A DNA stretch of 64,000 nt from Bradyrhizobium yuanmingense (GTDB taxonomy: Bacteria > Pseudomonadota > Alphaproteobacteria > Rhizobiales > Xanthobacteraceae). Positions within the stretch are counted from its first letter, which is position 1, and each line of letters opens with the position of its first letter. The position numbers were made by a program, and so were the translations under genes. The stretch covers positions 1 through 64,000 of the forward strand of contig NZ_JARFML010000001.1 of NCBI RefSeq assembly GCF_029167105.1. Reading direction: 5' to 3'. Positions 8,831 through 16,379 of the stretch are shown here, in pieces. Under the pieces are notes generated by a model, which did no database searches, was not told where the DNA came from, and saw nothing but the letters and a program-made list of their open reading frames with translations.

Positions 8831-9883
8831 ATGGCCTACACGGAGGACCATATCGCGCTCGCCGCGGAGTATGCGCTCGGGACGCTCGGCGCCGACGAGC
8901 GCGCGCAGGTCGAGACCATGATGGCGGTGGACCCGGCGTTCGCCGAGATCGTGCAGGCCTGGGCCTATCGGCTCGGCGTGCTCAACCAGATGGTCGGCTC
9001 GGTCGAGCCGCGTCCGATCGTGTGGGAGAACATCAGGGCGGAGATCGCGCGCACGACCGCCGCGCAGGAGCCGCCTGCGGCCGCCGAGGCTCCGCCACCG
9101 CCGGTGCCGGAGCCATCCTCGCCGGAGATTGCGGTGTCCTCGACCGAGAGTTCGCCACCGGCGCCGACGCCGCATCCCGACGCAGAGCAGCCCGAACCGC
9201 CGCGTCCCGAACCCGACGCGATCCCTGACATCGCGCCGCAATTCATCCCGCAGGTTCACGCTCCCGATCTCGACGTCGTTCGTACGCCGCAGGCGCCGGT
9301 GGTCGACGACGGCAATGTGATTCGGCTCGAGAGTCGTGTGAAGCGCTGGCGCTCCATCGCATCGGCCGCTGGCGCGCTTGCCGCCGCACTGCTCGTGACG
9401 CTGTCGCTGCAGATCTTCCTGCCCGAGGTGCTGCCGGGCGCCTTGCGTCCGCCGCCGCGCATCCAGACTGTCGAGGTGAAGACACCGGCCGCGCCGCTCG
9501 CCGCCTCCGCGCAATATGTCGCTCTGCTGCAGGGCCAGGGTGGCGGCCCCGCCTTCATCCTCACCGTCGACGGCGCGACGCGGAATTTCACGGTGCGGAA
9601 GGTCGGCGCGACGCCGGAGCCGGGCAAGAGCTTCGAGCTCTGGCTGATCTCGGACAAGCTGCCGCGACCGCGCTCGCTCGGCGTGATCGGCGCCGGTGAT
9701 TTCACCGCGCGTCCGCTCCTCGCCTCCTACGATGCCGATGTCGTCAACGGCGCCACCTTCGCCGTCACCGTCGAGCAGGCCGGCGGCTCGCCCGACGGCC
9801 GGCCGACCTCGGCCCCGGTGTTTTCCGGCAAGCTGATCGAGACCGTGCCGCCGTCCCAGCCGCAGGCGCCCGCGCAGAAGTGA
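8831..9883 (+). CDS. Anti-sigma-K factor RskA-domain membrane protein
   Basis: 350 residues from ATG 8831 (a TTG at 8798 would add 11). The N-terminal helical sigma-binding region (about 1-75, EYALGTLGADERAQVE) is followed by a Pro/Ala/Glu-rich linker of roughly 100 residues, one membrane helix (about 185-205, SAAGALAAALLVTLSLQIF) and a periplasmic RskA domain with FELWLISDKLPRPRSLGVI. It holds the upstream ECF sigma factor inactive at the membrane until proteolysis. The long Pro-rich cytoplasmic linker is unusual next to mycobacterial RskA. No zinc-finger HxxxCxxC motif is seen. Confidence 0.87.
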   Translation: MAYTEDHIALAAEYALGTLGADERAQVETMMAVDPAFAEIVQAWAYRLGVLNQMVGSVEPRPIVWENIRAEIARTTAAQEPPAAAEAPPPPVPEPSSPEIAVSSTESSPPAPTPHPDAEQPEPPRPEPDAIPDIAPQFIPQVHAPDLDVVRTPQAPVVDDGNVIRLESRVKRWRSIASAAGALAAALLVTLSLQIFLPEVLPGALRPPPRIQTVEVKTPAAPLAASAQYVALLQGQGGGPAFILTVDGATRNFTVRKVGATPEPGKSFELWLISDKLPRPRSLGVIGAGDFTARPLLASYDADVVNGATFAVTVEQAGGSPDGRPTSAPVFSGKLIETVPPSQPQAPAQK

Positions 9884-10031
9884 TTCCGTAGCCCTGTCGC
9901 CACGGTCCATCCCGCCGTCGCAGCCCGACAAGTGCCCCCGAATCCGCCCCCGATTTGAACCTCCGCTCGCTCCGCGGCGTCAAATCCCCGGACTCTGAAG
10001 TCGGTGATGCCGGAAAGGGCGAGAAAATCAG

Positions 10032-10991
10032 ATGGATGCAGCGAGAACGCCGGGCATCTTCCTTCACCAATATGCAGGCCTGCCGCACGGTCCGGCCTTC
10101 GAGCATTGGCGCGAGCGGGCCGTCGGTCGCTGCGGCCTCGATATCGGGCCGAGCCATGGCGACAGCATCGATTGCCGGCTGCAGATCAGCGTCGTCGACA
10201 ACATCACGCTCGCCATTCCGGAAGGCGCCTCGGCGCAATATTCCCGCACGCAGAGCCACCTTGCTGACGGCAGTGACGATCTCGTCCTGATCGCGGCCCA
10301 CGCAGGGCTCGTCCGCGTCGGGCAGAACGGCCACACCGTCGAGCTCGCGCCCGCCCAGATGGTGCTCGTCGACATGAGCGTGACCGGGACCGTCGGCCAC
10401 ACCGAGGCAGACCGCTTCACCACCATTCGCATGCCGCGCCGCGCGCTGCTCGACATCAGTCCGCGCGCCGAGGACAAGCTCTCGCAGGTGCTCATCGACG
10501 GCGCGGTCGTGGAGACCATCTTCCGCTACCATGCGCTCGCCGCCAATCATGCGCCGCATCTCGATGCCGTCGGCCAGCGCCTGACTGCGCAGCACATGGT
10601 CGATCTCGTCGGTCTCCTGCTCGGCACCGATGCCGAGCATGCAAGCCGCGCCCGCGGGCGGGGGCAGACGGCGGCGCGCCTCGACCTCATGCGCGCCGAC
10701 GTGATGGCCGCGCTCGGCCGCAACGATCTCTGCCTCGCCGAAATTGCGACGCGCTCTGGCTTGAGCCCGCGCCAGGCCCAGCGCCTGTTCGAGCAGGCCG
10801 GCACGACCTTCACCGAATTCGTGCTGGAGCAACGCCTGCTCCATGCACGCAAGCTGCTCGGCGATCCCCGCGCCAGGATGCGCAAGATCAGCGACATCGC
10901 GCATTCCTCCGGCTTCTCCGATCTGTCCTATTTCAACCGCGCCTTCCGCAAGCGTTTTGGCGCGACGCCGTCGGAGTTGCGCGAGGCGTAA
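10032..10991 (+). CDS. AraC-family transcriptional regulator
   Basis: 319 residues. The C-terminal 100 residues carry two helix-turn-helix motifs (DLCLAEIATRSGLSPRQAQRLF and RKISDIAHSSGFSDLSYFNRAFRK) with the AraC/XylS signature GATPSELRE at the end. The N-terminal ~200 residues resemble AraC-binding-like domain proteins, whose ligand cannot be assigned. It stands alone between the anti-sigma gene and a flavoprotein gene that follows in the same direction after 115 bp, which could be a target. A small hairpin follows the stop. Confidence 0.9.
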   Translation: MDAARTPGIFLHQYAGLPHGPAFEHWRERAVGRCGLDIGPSHGDSIDCRLQISVVDNITLAIPEGASAQYSRTQSHLADGSDDLVLIAAHAGLVRVGQNGHTVELAPAQMVLVDMSVTGTVGHTEADRFTTIRMPRRALLDISPRAEDKLSQVLIDGAVVETIFRYHALAANHAPHLDAVGQRLTAQHMVDLVGLLLGTDAEHASRARGRGQTAARLDLMRADVMAALGRNDLCLAEIATRSGLSPRQAQRLFEQAGTTFTEFVLEQRLLHARKLLGDPRARMRKISDIAHSSGFSDLSYFNRAFRKRFGATPSELREA

Positions 10992-11006
10992 GTCGCGATT
11001 TTGTGC

Positions 11007-11024
11007 AGCGGCGCGGACGCCGCT
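11007..11024 (+). terminator. Possible weak terminator after the AraC gene
   Basis: A 7-bp stem AGCGGCG/CGCCGCT with a CGGA loop lies 15 bp after the stop. The following tail (ACATTT) is only moderately T-rich, so this could attenuate rather than stop transcription into the next gene. Confidence 0.4.
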
Positions 11025-11106
11025 ACATTTGGCCGGAGCCTGCTGTTGAGCTAGTCTGTCTCTGCGGGCAGACCGCAGGTGTCCTCAGGAAGTGCAGTAG
11101 GCGGAG

Positions 11107-12327
11107 ATGGCGCGTATCGTCGTGCTCGGCGCCGGGTTTGCGGGCTTGTGGGCGGCCGTCGGCGCCGCGCGCAAGCGCGAGGAGATCGGTGCGAGCGAGC
11201 GCGACATCGAGATCCGTCTCGTCGACCGCAATCCCTATCACAATATCCGCGTGCGCAATTACGAGGCCGATCTGACCGAGGTCGCGCTTCCGCTTCCGCC
11301 ATTGCTCGATCCGATCGGCGTCAGCCACAGCGTCAGTGAGGTCGAGGCCGTCGATCCGGCCCGGCGCGAAATCTCGCTGGTCACCAGCGAGGGCGAGGAG
11401 ACGCTGCACTACGACCGCCTCGTGCTGGCGCTCGGCAGCGCGGTGATGCGCCCCGATATTCCCGGCCTGGCCGCACACGCCTTCGACGTCGACACCTATG
11501 CCGCGGCGCTCCGCCTCGAAGATCATCTGGTTTCGCTCGGACGCAGCGTGCCGTCTCCGGGCCATTCAACGGTGGTCGTGGTCGGCGCCGGCTTCACCGG
11601 CATCGAAGTCGCAGCCGAGATGCCCGACCGATTGGCGCGTGCAGGGATCACCGGCAGCCGCCGCATCATCGTGGTCGATTCCAATCCGAGCGTCGGCGCC
11701 AGCATCGGCGCGCACGCGCGTCCCGTCATCGAAACGGCGCTGGCTTCGCTCGACATCGAGACGCGGCTCGGCGTGCGGGTCGCCGCGATCGACGCCGCGG
11801 GCATGCGCCTGAGCTCGGGCGAGTTCATTCCGGCGCAGACGGTGATCTGGTGCGCGGGGATGCGGGCAAGCCCTTTGGCGGCGAGCTTTCCCGGCGGGCG
11901 CGATCGCCTCGGGCGCCTGCTCGTCGATCCCTTGATGCGGGTGGCCGATGTCGGCGGCGTGTTCGCGGCCGGCGATGTCGCCTCGAGCGTGATCGACGGG
12001 CTGCATCCGACCGTGATGTCCTGCCAGTTCGCGCGGCCCATGGGCCGCTTCGCCGGCCACAACGTGGTCGCCGATCTCGTCGGCCTGCCCATGCTGCCGC
12101 TGCGGATCGACTGGTACGTGACCGTGCTCGACCTCGGCGGCTGGGGCGCTCTCTATACCGAAGGATGGAATCGCGAGGTCCGTGCCACCGGCGCGGCGGC
12201 AAAGGCGACCAAACAGACCATCAACCGCAGGCGCATCTATCCGCCGCTCTCGGGGCGCAAGGACGAGCTGTTTGCCGCGGCCGCGCCGACCGTGCAGGCG
12301 CCGCCGCCGACGTATGAGGCGGGGTAG
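11107..12327 (+). CDS. NDH-2-like NAD(P)/FAD-dependent oxidoreductase
   Basis: 406 residues of the pyridine nucleotide-disulphide oxidoreductase fold: N-terminal FAD motif GAGFAGLWAA at about 8-17, second Rossmann motif VVVVGAGFTGIEVAAEM at about 157-173, and the C-terminal FAD contact GGVFAAGDVA. This arrangement fits type II NADH dehydrogenase-like enzymes that pass electrons from NADH to quinone without proton pumping. No CXXC disulphide and no clear C-terminal membrane helix are present, so peripheral membrane binding or another acceptor is possible. A palindromic repeat follows the gene. Confidence 0.85.
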   Translation: MARIVVLGAGFAGLWAAVGAARKREEIGASERDIEIRLVDRNPYHNIRVRNYEADLTEVALPLPPLLDPIGVSHSVSEVEAVDPARREISLVTSEGEETLHYDRLVLALGSAVMRPDIPGLAAHAFDVDTYAAALRLEDHLVSLGRSVPSPGHSTVVVVGAGFTGIEVAAEMPDRLARAGITGSRRIIVVDSNPSVGASIGAHARPVIETALASLDIETRLGVRVAAIDAAGMRLSSGEFIPAQTVIWCAGMRASPLAASFPGGRDRLGRLLVDPLMRVADVGGVFAAGDVASSVIDGLHPTVMSCQFARPMGRFAGHNVVADLVGLPMLPLRIDWYVTVLDLGGWGALYTEGWNREVRATGAAAKATKQTINRRRIYPPLSGRKDELFAAAAPTVQAPPPTYEAG

Positions 12328-12372
12328 ATTTACTGAATGGTCGTTGGCAAATGACGGCTTCGCGCCTTGCTC

Positions 12373-12441
12373 CGTCATTGCGAGCAATCCAGATGTTTCC
12401 GCGGAAAGACTGTGGATTGCTTCGCTTCGCTCGCAATGACG
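12373..12441. repeat. CGTCATTGCGAG-type palindromic repeat (copy 1)
   Basis: The element starts with CGTCATTGCGAG and ends with CTCGCAATGACG, with internal CAATCCAG / TGGATTGCTTCG. A second copy with the same arrangement is at 31275-31361. It can form a long stem-loop and lies between convergent genes. Confidence 0.75.
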
Positions 12442-12455
12442 AGGTCCAGACATGG

Positions 12456-12484
12456 GAAAGCGCCCGTGGGGGGCGGGCGCTTTC
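12456..12484. terminator. Probable bidirectional terminator
   Basis: An 11-bp perfect stem GAAAGCGCCCG / CGGGCGCTTTC with a G-rich 7-base loop sits between the convergent flavoprotein and 66-residue-protein genes. The AAAG/CTTT ends give short T runs on both strands. Confidence 0.65.
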
Positions 12485-12582
12485 TGTAGTCGACTTGGGG
12501 TTGGGGTCGTCTACATATCCACGTGGCGACTTTGGGGGGCTGGTAAAGAGCCGCGTGAATTCACAAAACTCGTCAGATCTCC

Positions 12583-12783
12583 TTAGCGAACGAGGTTCGC
12601 GTTCGAACTGGTGACAACGACCGGCTTGCCGGCCTTGATGACGCGGGCGGTCTGGGTCAGGCCTTCATCCGAACCCGAGCGTGCCGTGATGCCGAAGCCA
12701 GCCACCGCGATCCCTGCGACGAGGGCGACGACCACGATTTTCAAATGGGTCGCGCGATCTGCGCTGTAGATCGAGTGGTTCAT
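12583..12783 (-). CDS. Small single-span membrane protein of unknown function
   Basis: 66 residues: a short polar N-terminus (MNHSIYSADRATHLK), one hydrophobic helix (about 16-34, IVVVALVAGIAVAGFGITA), then a Ser/Thr-rich external tail ending SSNANLVR. I recognise the type as a small protein common in Bradyrhizobium, without a known role. An AGGAGG ribosome binding site lies 7 bp before the ATG. An EcfG-like promoter (GGAAC-N18-GTT) sits about 75 bp upstream of the start, which suggests induction in the general stress response. Confidence 0.8.
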   Translation of the reverse strand: MNHSIYSADRATHLKIVVVALVAGIAVAGFGITARSGSDEGLTQTARVIKAGKPVVVTSSNANLVR

Positions 12784-12857
12784 GGAAGCCTCCTGCCGCC
12801 ATCTACCCGAAGTAGTCGCCGGCCGTTTGAGGCAGGTTCATGCTTCCGGTGCCCATC

Positions 12858-12883
12858 AACCTAGTATTGGGGGGATTCGTTCC
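12858..12883 (-). promoter_or_regulatory. EcfG-like (general stress response) promoter
   Basis: On the minus strand GGAAC (12879-12883) is separated by 18 bases from GTT (12858-12860); the base before GTT is G instead of the consensus C. This fits the GGAAC-N16/17-CGTT consensus of alphaproteobacterial EcfG sigma factors with one mismatch. It faces the 66-residue membrane protein gene. Confidence 0.55.
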
Positions 12884-13077
12884 CAAGGGGCCATCACAAG
12901 GGCGTGATATGACGTGATAGATCGCGATCAAAGGCGACCCTTGATCGTTCTTTTATATAATTATTTCAAAGCTGTAATGAGCCTGTTGCTAGGCTTTTGA
13001 GGCCTTGGTCGACAAGGCGCCAGGAACTCAAAAATCATTTGCCTGTGGCTGAAAAACACACGGCTTCTTAAGGCAAA

Positions 13078-15219
13078 TCAGATGCTTCCGACCGTTTTCA
13101 GCCTCGCCCTGGGGTGGATTTCCGCCTGCGACAGCACGGTGGTCTGGGCCCGGAACCTTTCCACCAGGGACCGCACGAAGGGCCGAATGGAAGCGGAGGT
13201 GACCAGCACCGGCGCCTCGCCCTCGCGGGCGGCGCGCTCGAAAGCCTCGCGCACGGCGGTCATGAATTCCGAGAGTTTCGAGGGCTGCATGGCAAGGCTG
13301 CGCTCCTCGCCCTGGCCGATGATGGATTCGGCAAAGGCCTGCTCCCATTTCGCCGACAGCGCGATCAGCGGCAGATAGCCGGCGTATGATGTGTTCTGCG
13401 CGCAGATCTGCCGCGCCAGGCGGGCGCGGACGTGCTCGACCATGGTCGCGGGGTTGCGCGAGAAGGCCAGCGAATCCGCAATGCCTTCGAGGATGGTGGA
13501 GAGGTCGCGGATCGAGATGCGCTCGGCGAGCAGCAGCTGCAGCACGCGCTGGATGCCGGAGACCGTGACCTGGCCCGGGACGATGTCCTTGACCAGCTCG
13601 CTCTGCTCCTTCGGCAGCTCCTTGAGCAGCTTCTGCACCTCGCCGTAGGACAACAGGTCCGACATGTTGGCCTTGAGCAGCTCGGTGAGATGAGTCGACA
13701 GCACGGTCGCGGCGTCGACGACGGTGTAGCCCTTGAGCGAGGCCTCTTCCTTGAGGCTGGCATCGACCCAGGTCGCGGGCAGGCCGAAGGTCGGCTCGGT
13801 GGTGTGGATGCCGGGCACCTGCACCTGGCTGCCGCCGGGATCCATGACCATGAACTGGTTCGGCCAGATCTTGCCGGTGCCGGCGTCGACCTCCTTGATC
13901 TTGATGATGTAGGTGTTGGCCTCGAGCTGGACGTTGTCGAGGATGCGCACCGCCGGCATGACGAATCCCATCTCGATCGCGAGCGAACGGCGCAGCGCCT
14001 TGATCTGCTCGGTGAGTCGGTCGGTGCCGTCCGGGCCGTTGACCAGCGGCAGCAGGGCGTAGCCGAGCTCGATCTTGAGGTCGTCGATCTTGAGCGCGGC
14101 CGAGATCGGCTCTTCGGTCGCGGCAGCGCCCGGCGCACCCGGCGTTCCCGGCGCGGGCGCGGCTTGGGCGGCCGCTTCGGCCTTGGCCGTCACCCGGTTG
14201 CGGTTGCGGGCGTTCCAGGCGAGCGCGCCGGCGCCTGCGCCGAGCGCGAGGAAGGGAAGGGTCGGAATGCCCGGCAGCGCCGCCAGCACCAGCATCACCG
14301 CCGAGGACATCGCCAGCGCCTGCGGATAGCCGGAGAACTGCTTCATCAGCGCCTTGTCGGCGGCGCCGGAGACGCCGGCCTTGGAGACGAGCAGGCCGGC
14401 CGCGGTCGAGACGATCAGCGCCGGCACCTGGGTGACGAGGCCGTCACCGACGGTCAGCAGCGTGTAGGTGCGGCCGGCGTCGGCGAAGGACATGCCCTGC
14501 TGCGCGACGCCGATGATCATGCCGCCGACGACGTTGATGAAGACGATCAGGAGGCCGGCGATGGCGTCGCCCCGGACGAATTTGGAGGCGCCGTCCATGG
14601 CGCCGAAGAAGCCGCTCTCGTCCTCCAGCTCCTTGCGCCGCTCCTTGGCGACCTTCTCGTCGATCAGGCCGGCGCCGAGGTCGGCGTCGATCGCCATCTG
14701 CTTGCCGGGCATGGCGTCGAGGTGGAAGCGGGCGGCGACTTCGGCGATGCGGCCCGAGCCCTTGGTGATGACGACGAAATTGACGATGATCAGGATGGCG
14801 AAGACGATGATGCCGATGACGAAATTGCCGCCCATCACGAAATTGCCGAAGGCCTCGATGACGTGACCGGCGGCGGCCGTGCCCTCGTGGCCGTGCGACA
14901 GGATCAGCCGGGTCGAGGCCATGTTGAGCGAGAGCCGCAGCATGGTCGAGATCAGCAGGACGGTCGGGAAGGCCGAGAACTCCAGCGGCGTCTGGATGAA
15001 CAGCGACGTCATCAGGATCAGGATCGAGAGCGTGATCGAGATCGCCAGGAACACGTCCAGCACGATCGCGGGCAGCGGCAGGATCAGCACCACCAGGATG
15101 GTGAGAACGCCGAGCGCCAGCGCGATGTCGCCGCGCTTGAGGACGGTGACGATGTCGTTGAGGGAAGGGATCGAGGGCCTTGCGCTGCCTACGCCCTGTC
15201 CTGCGGTGACGTCGACCAT
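13078..15219 (-). CDS. flhA: FlhA flagellar export gate protein
   Basis: 713 residues from ATG 15219, with GGGGAGG ribosome binding site; the open frame runs 50 codons further upstream but that part lacks FlhA similarity. The N-terminal half has eight predicted membrane helices with the cytoplasmic FHIPEP-type loop (ARFHLDAMPGKQMAID). The C-terminal half forms the nonameric export-gate ring (about 370-713). FlhA receives FliI/FliJ-delivered substrates. An Ala/Pro-rich linker (about 345-365) joins the halves. Unlike fliI it is on the minus strand about 5 kb away, and it carries its own CtrA-like box upstream. Confidence 0.96.
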   Translation of the reverse strand: MVDVTAGQGVGSARPSIPSLNDIVTVLKRGDIALALGVLTILVVLILPLPAIVLDVFLAISITLSILILMTSLFIQTPLEFSAFPTVLLISTMLRLSLNMASTRLILSHGHEGTAAAGHVIEAFGNFVMGGNFVIGIIVFAILIIVNFVVITKGSGRIAEVAARFHLDAMPGKQMAIDADLGAGLIDEKVAKERRKELEDESGFFGAMDGASKFVRGDAIAGLLIVFINVVGGMIIGVAQQGMSFADAGRTYTLLTVGDGLVTQVPALIVSTAAGLLVSKAGVSGAADKALMKQFSGYPQALAMSSAVMLVLAALPGIPTLPFLALGAGAGALAWNARNRNRVTAKAEAAAQAAPAPGTPGAPGAAATEEPISAALKIDDLKIELGYALLPLVNGPDGTDRLTEQIKALRRSLAIEMGFVMPAVRILDNVQLEANTYIIKIKEVDAGTGKIWPNQFMVMDPGGSQVQVPGIHTTEPTFGLPATWVDASLKEEASLKGYTVVDAATVLSTHLTELLKANMSDLLSYGEVQKLLKELPKEQSELVKDIVPGQVTVSGIQRVLQLLLAERISIRDLSTILEGIADSLAFSRNPATMVEHVRARLARQICAQNTSYAGYLPLIALSAKWEQAFAESIIGQGEERSLAMQPSKLSEFMTAVREAFERAAREGEAPVLVTSASIRPFVRSLVERFRAQTTVLSQAEIHPRARLKTVGSI

Positions 15220-15387
15220 GGTAGCTGCCTCCCCGCGCGACTGCCGTCCGCGCGCCCCAAACGTCTGCGCGGCGGCCGACGGGCCGCCGTTCCGAAAGTG
15301 AGGCACCGCACTGGCGTCCACGGGAGCTCCCGTTCTACGCGGCTGACGACACTCGACTTCACCCGGCAATTTTTGCCCGGTGTATGG

Positions 15388-15403
15388 TTAGCAAAGGGTT
15401 AAC
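15388..15403 (-). promoter_or_regulatory. CtrA-like binding box upstream of flhA
   Basis: The plus strand reads TTAG-N7-TTAAC; on the minus strand this is GTTAA-N7-CTAA. One base differs from the CtrA consensus TTAA-N7-TTAA. It is about 170 bp upstream of the flhA start. In Caulobacter, flagellar class II genes including flhA-type operons are CtrA targets. The rest of the gap 15220-15571 holds a palindromic repeat and no gene. Confidence 0.5.
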
Positions 15404-15451
15404 GGAGGGTGGGAAGGGGGCAGGTCAGGGGTGTTTCGGGACCCCTCTGCG

Positions 15452-15555
15452 GTCATTCCGGGGCGCGCGAAGCGCGAGCCCGGAATCCATCGGGCCGCAG
15501 GTATGGTGGAGAAATGGATTCCGGGCTCGCGCCAAGGGGCGCGCCCCGGAATGAC
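15452..15555. repeat. GTCATTCCGGGGCGCGCG-type inverted repeat
   Basis: The left arm (GTCATTCCGGGGCGCG, then GCGAGCCCGGAATCCAT) is repeated in reverse complement at the right end (ATGGATTCCGGGCTCGC, then GCGCCCCGGAATGAC). The two arms can pair over nearly 35 bp. It lies between the flhA promoter and the end of the copper operon, and may terminate the latter. Confidence 0.75.
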
Positions 15556-15571
15556 TGTCGGGGAAAAGGCC

Positions 15572-15874
15572 CTACTTCGCCTTCTGCATCTTGGTCACCG
15601 TGTAGCCCGACGCCGCTTCCTCGGCCTCGAAAGTGATCTTGTCGCCGACCTTCACCTGCTTGAGCATGGCGGGATCCTTGACCCGATAGACCATGGTCAT
15701 GGGGTCCTCCATGCCGAGGCTCTTGGCCGGTCCGTGCTTGAGCGTGATCTTGCCGGCGCCTTCGTCGATCTTCTTCACCTCGCCGCTGATCGCGGCGCCC
15801 TCGGCGGCGAGGGTTGCAGTCGCAAGGCCGAGGGTCAGCGCCAGCGCCGAAGCGATACGGATGATGCGGTTCAT
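15572..15874 (-). CDS. CusF-like periplasmic copper-binding protein
   Basis: 100 residues with a signal peptide (about 1-23, cleaved after TATLAA) and a small OB-fold domain resembling CusF_Ec. The copper ligand pattern His (LKHGP) and the two methionines (DPMTM) are present. The tryptophan that caps copper in E. coli CusF is missing; the aligned stretch reads GMEDPMTM. It probably chaperones Cu(I) in the periplasm. AAAGGAGAT precedes the ATG at 15874. It ends the minus-strand copper operon, 17 bp after the cupredoxin gene. Confidence 0.82.
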   Translation of the reverse strand: MNRIIRIASALALTLGLATATLAAEGAAISGEVKKIDEGAGKITLKHGPAKSLGMEDPMTMVYRVKDPAMLKQVKVGDKITFEAEEAASGYTVTKMQKAK

Positions 15875-15891
15875 GTGGATCTCCTTTCGCG

Positions 15892-16347
15892 TTACTTCAC
15901 GGTGACCTGGCCGATCATGCCGTATTCGCGATGGTCGGGAATGAGGCACGAATATTCGAAGGTGCCGCGCTTACTGAACTTCCAGAGGATCTCGGTCGTC
16001 TTTTTTGGGGCAAGCCGCGCCGCATTGGGCTCGTCGTGCTCCATGTGCGGATGCTTCTTCATCTGATCCGCATGCGCGAGGTTCTCCTTGGTCGTGGCCA
16101 GCAGGAATTCGTGATCCTCCTTGCCGACATTGCGCAGCACGAATCGGATCTGCTCGCCGCGCTTCACCTCGATTTTCGCGGGCGTGTAGTCCATCTCGTT
16201 CATCAGGATCTCGATGGTGCGCGCGGGCTTCTTGGGATCGCCGGGCTCGCCGGCTGAATAGTCTCCGTGCCCGTGCTTGTCGTGCGCAAAGGCCGGCGCG
16301 GTCGAAAGTGCAGCCAGCGCGAGGGCGAGCTTGATCGTGGTCTTCAT
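15892..16347 (-). CDS. Periplasmic cupredoxin (plastocyanin/azurin-like)
   Basis: 151 residues from ATG 16347 (GGAG ribosome binding site); an upstream ATG at 16371 would overlap the oxidase gene. A signal peptide (MKTTIKLALALAALSTAPAFA) and His-rich mature N-terminus (HDKHGHGDY) precede a cupredoxin fold with blue-copper ligands: His in DHEFLL, Cys in YSCLIPDH, His in the same motif, and Met in EYGMIG. It probably carries copper or electrons for the neighbouring multicopper oxidase. An insertion with several Met/His residues (ADQMKKHPHMEHDE) may bind more copper. Confidence 0.87.
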   Translation of the reverse strand: MKTTIKLALALAALSTAPAFAHDKHGHGDYSAGEPGDPKKPARTIEILMNEMDYTPAKIEVKRGEQIRFVLRNVGKEDHEFLLATTKENLAHADQMKKHPHMEHDEPNAARLAPKKTTEILWKFSKRGTFEYSCLIPDHREYGMIGQVTVK

Positions 16348-16379
16348 CGTAGTCTCCGGTTGGTGGTTCATCGAAACGC

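Noticed and set aside
13432..15402. A 656-residue plus-strand ORF across flhA
   Set aside because: It is the antisense shadow of flhA; composition is rich in Arg, Gly, Asp and His with no domain, and flhA has clear family motifs and a ribosome binding site.
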